Source: Anaspis maculata (Eukaryota; Arthropoda; Insecta; Coleoptera; Scraptiidae). From it: a stretch of 64,000 bases of DNA. This document shows positions 57,379 to 64,000 of this stretch, piece after piece. The notes beneath the pieces were generated by a model. It was given only the letters and a program-made list of their open reading frames with translations, had not been told where the DNA came from and did no database searches. How positions within the stretch are numbered: the first letter of the stretch is position 1; the number at the start of each line of letters is the position of its first letter. The DNA is taken from the NCBI GenBank assembly GCA_949128115.1, contig OX421964.1, positions 17,632,892 through 17,696,891 on the forward strand, read 5' to 3'. Both the position numbers and the translations under genes were made by a program.

Positions 57379-58371
57379 TTAATTGTTCCCATCTTTTTTG
57401 TGTTCATACTTCAATCTTTGCGGGGCCAATTTCAGCCAATCTTTGATGGCACTGGCAATGTCCTTGTCCGTTAAATCGGCCGGCTCCCTTCCTCGGAAAG
57501 CCACTTTGACTGCATCTAAAATGTTCACGCAATAATTAGGTATTTAGTTAAGTTGAGAAGATAACACCTACTTACCGAATATGGCTTTATTAATTTTAGT
57601 GTTTTGAAATGGTTTTTTGTCATGGCCAGACCAATTAAAACCGCTGGCTACCTCATTCGAAAGAACATATTTTAACATGTTCATGGTGGCAGTCCGTACG
57701 GCCACTCCACCGACACATGATAAGCGTTTTATCTGAAATAAAAAAAAAATTATATCATTGTTTTCGAAGTTTTGGCAAGAAAATGGCTACAAAACTTCAT
57801 TATAATTTTTTTTATGATCATTTCTACTAATCAAGCTCTTATATTTCACCTACTGGAATCGCCTGAAAACTCTATGGGACTATACAGGGTGAGCCAACGA
57901 AAACAAAACGGCCGAGTTTTCGGATAGCTGTTTCGTATTTAAGGAAATCACTCTGGGGCTAGTGATACGTCATTTCAAAGTTTTTTTTTTCTTAATACAA
58001 CCTTTCTTCCTTTCTCGATCTTAGTTCAGTGCCCTGTTCCCTGTATGTACCTACATTGAAAGATATTGTGTTTTCCATATTCTGGCCATAGGTACCTACT
58101 TTGAACTTTGAAACGTAAAAAATAGTCTTGAAAATATTGTTGCCTTCTTATAATAAGTTATTCCGCTTTTATACGTATAACTATACGTATATTATACGTA
58201 TATTTGACGTAGAATAGACGTATATAATACACGTAATAACCGTTTTATCTGAGGGTGGTCCGAGGCTGTAGCGGTTAACGTTCCTTTTCGCATAAGGCCT
58301 TAAAGTTCGACTAAAAATCAACAGCCCAGACGCTAGTACTTACCCGGGATGACGGCAGAACCACCATAATT
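57379..58371 (-). CDS. DUF4806-like domain protein, short-exon gene
   Basis: Three exons join on the minus strand: 58371-58344 (acceptor AACAG|AATT, ATG at 58367, donor CCCGG|GTAAGT), 57732-57576 (acceptor TTTCAG|ATAAAA, donor TTCG|GTAAGT) and 57515-57379 (acceptor TTTTAG|ATGC, stop TAA). Phases agree throughout and give 105 residues. The middle and last exons read like the DUF4806 domain of insect proteins: an L-S-C-V-G-G turn, NEVASGFNWSG, KKPFQNTKINKAIF, then AVKVAF and DIASAIKDWLKLAPQR. Function is unknown; the domain is found in many insect proteins, some repeat-associated. The short N-terminus may mean the true start lies in an unseen exon upstream, perhaps linked to the donor at 58665. 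There is no stop or frameshift, so it may be functional. Confidence 0.6.
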
Positions 58372-58665
58372 CTGTTATAATTATGTAAACATAAATAATA
58401 TACTACCTTAATTTAGGCGGCCATTTTTGTTCAGCTTACGCAACCCGGAGCCCGAACAGGCAAACTTCGAGAGGAATGCAAAAATACTTACAGGAAAACG
58501 TTCTTTCACCCTGTGCCGCGATTATTCAGAGGTCTGGTAGTGCGGTATCAGAATAATATGCATTAAAATATGCAATATGCGGCAAGGAACGTGTTGAACG
58601 CATGCATGACGATAAATTGCGCCATTTTATACTAAATAGATAGATCGTTTATGTTTCGACTTACC

Positions 58666-58930
58666 GGCGTTTCCAAGTTTTCGGAGATCCCCACGACGGT
58701 TGTTTTCAAGCAACGCCGGTGACGAGTGAGAAGCACTACCAGAGAATAGCACTACAACCAAGGAAGTCAAGAACCCCAAGAGAAAGTCGAGGAAACGTTT
58801 CACCAACAGGTTGACGCGCACGAGCCAAGCTGGAACTGGAGCTTGGATTGGACTGGTTGGAGCAGCGACCAGCGAGCAAGCGAGCGGTGCGGCCGTTGCA
58901 GTGTGAAAACGCGGGAACGGAGCGAGTGAG
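58666..58930 (-). promoter_or_regulatory. Possible 5' exon and promoter of the DUF4806-like gene
   Basis: On the minus strand a GC-rich stretch ends in a strong donor, AACGCCG|GTAAGTC, at 58665. A frame through it encodes a hydrophobic stretch but joins the next exon out of frame, so an untranslated first exon is more likely. The link to the gene is inferred from strand, distance and donor quality only. Confidence 0.3.
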
Positions 58931-59101
58931 CGTGACAGACGACTTTCGGTCCCGCTCGGTTCCGCGGCGGTTCCACTTCCATCAATAACGCGGCAAATTC
59001 AAAGCTTATTTCTGTCAGACCCAACTCTACCTTATTGTACCTGTTATAAATTACGCGTTGTTGAGTGCGTTTTTAAGGTCAAAACCTTAAAAATGACAAT
59101 A
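58931..59101. other. No gene seen
   Basis: Short spacer between the possible promoter and the palindromes. TTTTTAAGGTCAAAACCTTAAAAA near 59071 is a small hairpin. Confidence 0.4.
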
Positions 59102-59424
59102 GAGTATTATACTTTTGAAAAAAAATAATGTTTTCGATGGAATCAGAAACTTTATTGAAAAATAACTGACCCGTATTTTTTTATTCAGCCAAAAATCGTA
59201 TCGTTTGGCCGCAATAAATAAACGAAATTCCTATATTCTACCTATTTCTGACGTCATTTACACAGGCAGTATAGGCGGTGACTCGCTGTGACGTCAGAAC
59301 TAGTTGATGTTATTTATTTATTGCGCCCAAACGATACAGTTTTTGACTGAATAAAAAAACACGGGTCAATTATTTTTCAATGTAGTTTCCATTTCAATCA
59401 AAAAAAATTTTCAGTATAATACTC
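59102..59424. repeat. Palindrome of 323 bases
   Basis: GAGTATTATAC at the left faces GTATAATACTC at the right. Inside, TTTTTATTCAGCCAAAAA faces TTTTTGACTGAATAAAAA. It is noncoding. Confidence 0.75.
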
Positions 59425-59911
59425 CATTTTTAAACGTTTATACCACGTCATTGCAAATGCGTTGAATGCGTGGTAGGTATACATACAGGGTGTTCAATTT
59501 TTTTTTCCGCGAGCTATAGCTCCCTTGTTTATTGTCCGATTTTCGTGAACCAAAAAGTGAATGAAATGGTTTTTTAAATACTACAAACGAGTTCTGATGT
59601 TGATTTTCTTCAGCTTCACCTTCATTGTCAAACGATAGTAAACTTTTTTTTTCAAATTGCAACCTATATTTTTTCTACCAAATTCTGATGAAATTATTTT
59701 TTCTGAATTCAACTATATGTATAACAAGTTCACTTTTGAGTCAAATTAATGCAGGTAAAAATAAAAAAAAACTTATCGACATTATCAAGCTTAAGTTATC
59801 AAAATATTCGAGATTGCCATGGATCCTGTATATGCGTATGAATAAAGTGAAATAAAATAAATAATAAAATAACAAGCTTTGCAATGACGTGGTATAAACG
59901 TTTAAAAATGG
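59424..59911. repeat. Inverted satellite ends around a TACAGGGTG insertion
   Basis: A 33-base perfect inverse pair (59424-59456 and 59879-59911, with TTTATACCACGTCATTG and CAATGACGTGGTATAAA) belongs to the 193-base satellite. A TACAGGGTGTT end lies at about 59485. Frames inside are not supported as genes. Confidence 0.7.
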
Positions 59912-59957
59912 TCATTTGAGCTCTTGGGTATTGCTTTATTCTGTTTTAATACGTATA

Positions 59958-60924
59958 CAGAGGGGTGCATAAAAAACGGCCACCGCTGTAGCATCGTTAT
60001 TCCTTATCCGATCTTCAAAATTCAAAAACCAGTTTAAATGGTGTAATGTCTCCTATAACTCGACAATAAAAAATATTTTTTCTATCATGATGCTTCTGAG
60101 CACTGACAGTCAACTTTTGTTTTTCAAATGACAACTATATTTTTTTAATTTATTTTTGGATTTCTTACGCTTATCTGAATATAATGATGCATCAATATCA
60201 CCCTTTTTGTTATCAAACACGAAGGAAAAAAAATCAAACTGCGAAATTTTTACACATCACAGTAGCATCAAAACACCCACGATATGCACACAATCCGGTA
60301 GGCTGTGTGCAAAATGATGTTCAAAAGCATAAAGTAGGTCGGGCGTTTGGTATTTGAAAACGTAAATGTCAAAATGTTTTCTATTTAGTTAAAAAAAAAG
60401 TCCGTCTCTAAGACGTCTTTATTCTCTATTTTCAGCTCACTGTTTTATCTTCCTGAGTATGTATTGTGACCCGTCAGGAAAAAATGTCTTATTGATTCTT
60501 CATTTTAACAACACATACCCACCTAAAAGATATAAAATAATTAACTAGAAATATAGAATAAACCAGTCTTAGACACCCAGCCAACCGGATTGCGTGCTTA
60601 TCGTGGGTGTTTTGATGCTACTGTGATGTGTAAAAATTTCGCAGTTCAATTTTTTATCTTCGTGTTTGATAACAAAAAGGGTGATATTGATGCATCATTA
60701 TATTCAGATAAGCGTAAGGAATCCAAAAAGAAATTAAAAAAATATAGTTGTCATTTGAAAAACAAAAGTTGACTATCAGTGCTCAGAAGCATCATGATAG
60801 AAAAAATATTTTTTACTGTCGAGTCATAGATGACATTACACCATTTGAACTGGTTTTTGAATTTTGAAGATCGGATGAAGAATAACGATGCTACAGCGGT
60901 GGCCGTTTTTTATGCACCCCTCTG
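59958..60924. mobile_element. CAGAGGGGTGCAT foldback inside the satellite, TA target site
   Basis: A 967-base element with ends CAGAGGGGTGCATAAAAAAC and GTTTTTTATGCACCCCTCTG. The arms are about 330 bases. TA flanks it (59956-59957 and 60925-60926). The neighbouring satellite units show the intact site ACGTATATATGTGACGC, so the insertion and TA duplication are directly readable. It is noncoding. Confidence 0.9.
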
Positions 60925-60930
60925 TATATG

Positions 60931-62050
60931 TGACGCTTATAATACAATTTTAATAAACATATTTTACACGTTTATAGTGAGCTTTTAGGTTTTATTTTAT
61001 ACGACTATTATACGCATATAAACCACGCATTTAAAAAGCTTTAGAATGACGTGGTATAAACGTTTAAAAATGGTCATTTCAGCTTTTGGGTACAGTTTTA
61101 TTCTGTTTTAATACGTATATATGTGACGCTTATAATACAATTTTAATAAACATATTTTACACGTTTATAGTGAGCTTTTAGGTTTTATTTTATACGACTA
61201 TTATACGCATATAGACCACGCATTTAACAAGCTTTGGAATGACGTGGTATAAACGTTTAAAAATTGTCATTTGAGCTTTTGGGTATTGCTTTATTCCGTT
61301 TTAATACGTATATATGTGACGCTTATAATACAATTTTAATAAACATATTTTACACGTTTATATTGAGCTTTTAGGTTTTATTTTATACGACTATTATACG
61401 CATATAGACCACGCATTTAACAAGCTTTGGAATGACGTGTTATAAACGTTTAAAAATGGTCATTTCAGCTTTTGGGTACTGTTTTATTCTGTTTCAATAC
61501 GTATATATGTGACGCTTATAATACAATTTTAATAAACATATTTTACACGTTTATAGTGAGCTTTTAGGTTTTATTTTATACGACTATTATACGCATATAG
61601 ACCACGCATTTAACAAGCTTTGGAATGACGTGGTATAAACGTTTAAAAATTGTCATTTGAGCTTTTGGGTATTGCTTTATTCTGTTTTAATACGTATATA
61701 TGTGACGCTTATAATACAATTTTAATAAACATATTTTACACGTTTATATTGAGCTTTAAGGTTTTATTTCATACGACTATTATACGCATATAGACCACGC
61801 ATTTAACAAGCTTTGGAATGACGTGGTATAAACGTTTAAAAATTGTCATTTGAGCTTTTGGGTATTGCTTTATTCTGCTTTAATACGTATATATGTGACG
61901 CTTATAATACAATTTTAATCAACGTATTTAACACGTTTACAGTGAGCTTTTAGGTTTCATTTTATACGACTATCATACGCATTTACAACACGCATTTAAC
62001 ACGCTTTTAAATGACGTGATATGAACGTTGAAAATTGATCGCAGGTCTTT
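60931..62050. repeat. 193-base satellite, about six copies
   Basis: TGACGCTTATAATACAATTT recurs at 60931, 61124, 61318, 61510, 61703 and 61896 (spacing 192-194). Another unit start lies left of the inserted palindrome (59879-59957). Units contain GACGTGGTATAAACG, ATACGACTATTATACG and TACGTATATA words, many self-complementary. The last copy is diverged. Confidence 0.95.
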
Positions 62051-62682
62051 TTTAGTATCAATTTCATACGTTGATGGACCACGACTATAAATGGTTGAAA
62101 ATAGACGAATTTCACACGTATAGAATAGATTTTCAGGTGTATTAATATTCCACTTTAAGACGTAGAGGGACTATGCTTATTAGACGATTGATAAATACGA
62201 GCTATACACGTTTAATTGTAACCAAATGTATAAAAATGACTTATGATATTCGTCTTATGTACGATTAGTTCATACGGATGATATCCGATTTACATAAACG
62301 ATTTTTAAACGAATTTCTTAGATAAGTTAAATTTTTATTACGTTTAATTAACGTATAAAAACTGTCTCGTATGAAACCAATCTATAATAGACGTTAATTT
62401 TTTATCCCAAAACCATTTTTATACCAAATTTACGTCTATAAAACGTATATAATACCAACGTGTGTTGCTTGGGAGGAATCAAGAATTCAGACTTCTAAGT
62501 TTCTAGATCGATAATAAAGCAATGAAAAAAAACTGAAAACAAAAAATTGGGTAGTTCAGTATTTTTTTTCAAAGCTCGGTATTGTGAAGCTTAGGTCCTC
62601 TACTCACTTTTCATCCTTCAATTGAAAATTAAGAAATATGGTGATCGCGAAAAAAAAATCGTTTTTTGGACCCCCCGTAATA
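62051..62682. other. Diverged satellite-like DNA, then spacer; no gene
   Basis: Up to about 62460 the words ACGTATA, TATAAACG and AGACGTAG persist without a clear period. The last part ends AACGTGTGTTGCTTGGG, which resembles the inverse of 53080-53100. From 62478 to 62682 nothing is recognised. Confidence 0.45.
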
Positions 62683-64000
62683 GCCCAGGCTTTTTAGCAT
62701 TTAACATGAAACAAATTAATCCACGTGCAATCTTCACGGTATCGTACCCACTTAACCTTACTAAACAACATACTAAAAGTCCCCAACTTTCCTCCGTGTG
62801 CGTCATAATTTTTGAGGGGAGGGGTCAAAATTTTCATTAAAAAAATTCTAGGACAAGAGTAATCTAGTTATTGGCTTCAAATTTATTATTTTTGGATACA
62901 GTGGGTTATAAGTGAAACTTATTGACAAACTAGATGTCTATGGTTTCCGTGAGGGGAGCTCGGGAGGGGGGCAATTGGTGACCTATGCAAGAAATTTGAT
63001 TTTCAATAATATTGAGACAATACTGGCATGTTGGGTATCGTTTCCCACTAAATCTGACCTTGCAAATCCGAATATGACATTTAAATTGTGTTTAAAGAAT
63101 CTTTTGAGCAATTTTTGGCAGAAGAACGTGATTTTGGGACCAAAATAAAGCCGGTTTATCAACTTGAGTTATTTTTGCGTTTGATGCATTAATCATTTGA
63201 ATTTATGATTGGGTGAATTATATGGACTTTTCTGCATAAGACTATCATATCATAAACTCGACGTAAGTGGTTACAAGGTGAGAGAAATAATTTATTGAAA
63301 AAAATGTCGAAGTCCTAAATGTCACTCAAAAATATCTCCGCGCAGTTGAAAAAAATGTATTGTAGCTGTAATAGGGCTTTGATTTCATCTTCCAAGGTTT
63401 CTTCTTGTAGCCAAAACAATTCTCTAGCTTCCGAAAAAAGAACACTCTACATTAAAATAATAATAATATAACAACAGCAGCTTTCCCGCGGGTATAGCCA
63501 CATTTTTCAGTTTCAAGCTGGCTTACACCGCACATCAAACCAACTCGATTTTATAGTATTCAAGAAATGATAATTATGTCGAATGCCTGATGTAAATGCG
63601 TGAAATAGTTGCAGTTATCCATCCTATTCGAAATTTTGAACATTGATGTATTCAACGTGAAAATATCGTAAATTGAAAATCCACAATTTTCAAGAGCAAA
63701 TCATCATTTTTTTCAAATCAAAAATGCTCACAATCTTTCCAAAACAGAGCTTCAACATTGTATTTACATATTAATGATGTATTGGAAGTCTAGCACAGCA
63801 CAGGAAGATTTTTATAGCCATGCTCTGCAAAAAATATCGAATAATTATTATTATAATCTCAAGTTCACTAGTAGTCAAGAAAAATCCCATCTAGCTTACC
63901 ATGCGTACTCTTAGCTTATTTTGTCCAATATATTAGTTTCGTTAAAACTCGTCTCTTGATTTCCAAACAATAAATCGATAGTTACCTCGAATACCTACCG
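62683..64000. mobile_element. Left end of a second GCCCAGGC element, continues past window
   Basis: It begins GCCCAGGCTTTTTAG, preceded by TA (62681-62682), and follows 13952-15278 closely to the window edge. The right end is outside. No domain is recognisable in its short frames. Confidence 0.85.

Overview
The window is eukaryotic nuclear DNA, almost certainly from an arthropod and most likely an insect. The evidence is short GT-AG introns (52 to 198 bases), a BEL/Pao LTR retrotransposon, an Academ-like DNA transposon, a DUF4806-like gene and AT-rich spacers with many TAGGTAC/GTACCTA words. A hemipteran would fit, but the sequence does not settle the order. No rRNA, tRNA, operon or CRISPR array was recognised.

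Layout. 1-11.5 kb: nested foldback (palindromic) elements. A giant foldback has its arms at about 2.2-2.5/5.3-5.8 kb and 10.5-11.2 kb. Its loop holds an apparently intact two-exon RING-finger gene (9390-9969). 11.5-26.1 kb: one Academ-type transposon with ~480-base terminal inverted repeats and an ATA target duplication. Its six-exon transposase gene is dead, and a 7.76 kb element inside it forms a Russian doll five insertions deep, most levels with readable target duplications. 26.1-29.0 kb: no gene recognised. 29.0-35.7 kb: a very young BEL/Pao element whose two 964-base LTRs look identical. Its 1451-residue polyprotein is open throughout but has lost the whole reverse-transcriptase core. 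35.9-44.7 kb: another foldback carrying a 6.06 kb TAGTCCGGTG element, a dead Tc1-like transposase and several TA-flanked palindromes, followed by a small hAT MITE. 45.8-51.4 kb: a third foldback with a third TAGTCCGGTG element. 51.4-57.3 kb: mostly unrecognised sequence with three tandem repeats. 57.4-58.4 kb (minus strand): a small gene split into short exons that encodes a DUF4806-like domain. 59-62.5 kb: a 193-base satellite with inserted palindromes. 62.7-64.0 kb: a second copy of the left end of the element that interrupts the Academ transposon.

How it fits together. Only two genes look like functional host genes, the RING protein and the DUF4806-like protein. Nearly everything else is mobile DNA in layers. 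Because foldbacks carry each sequence twice, the undamaged arm often preserves the empty target site of an element in the other arm. This allows target duplications to be read without a second genome. By this test the TAGTCCGGTG family makes 3-base duplications, and all three of its copies here sit in foldback arms.
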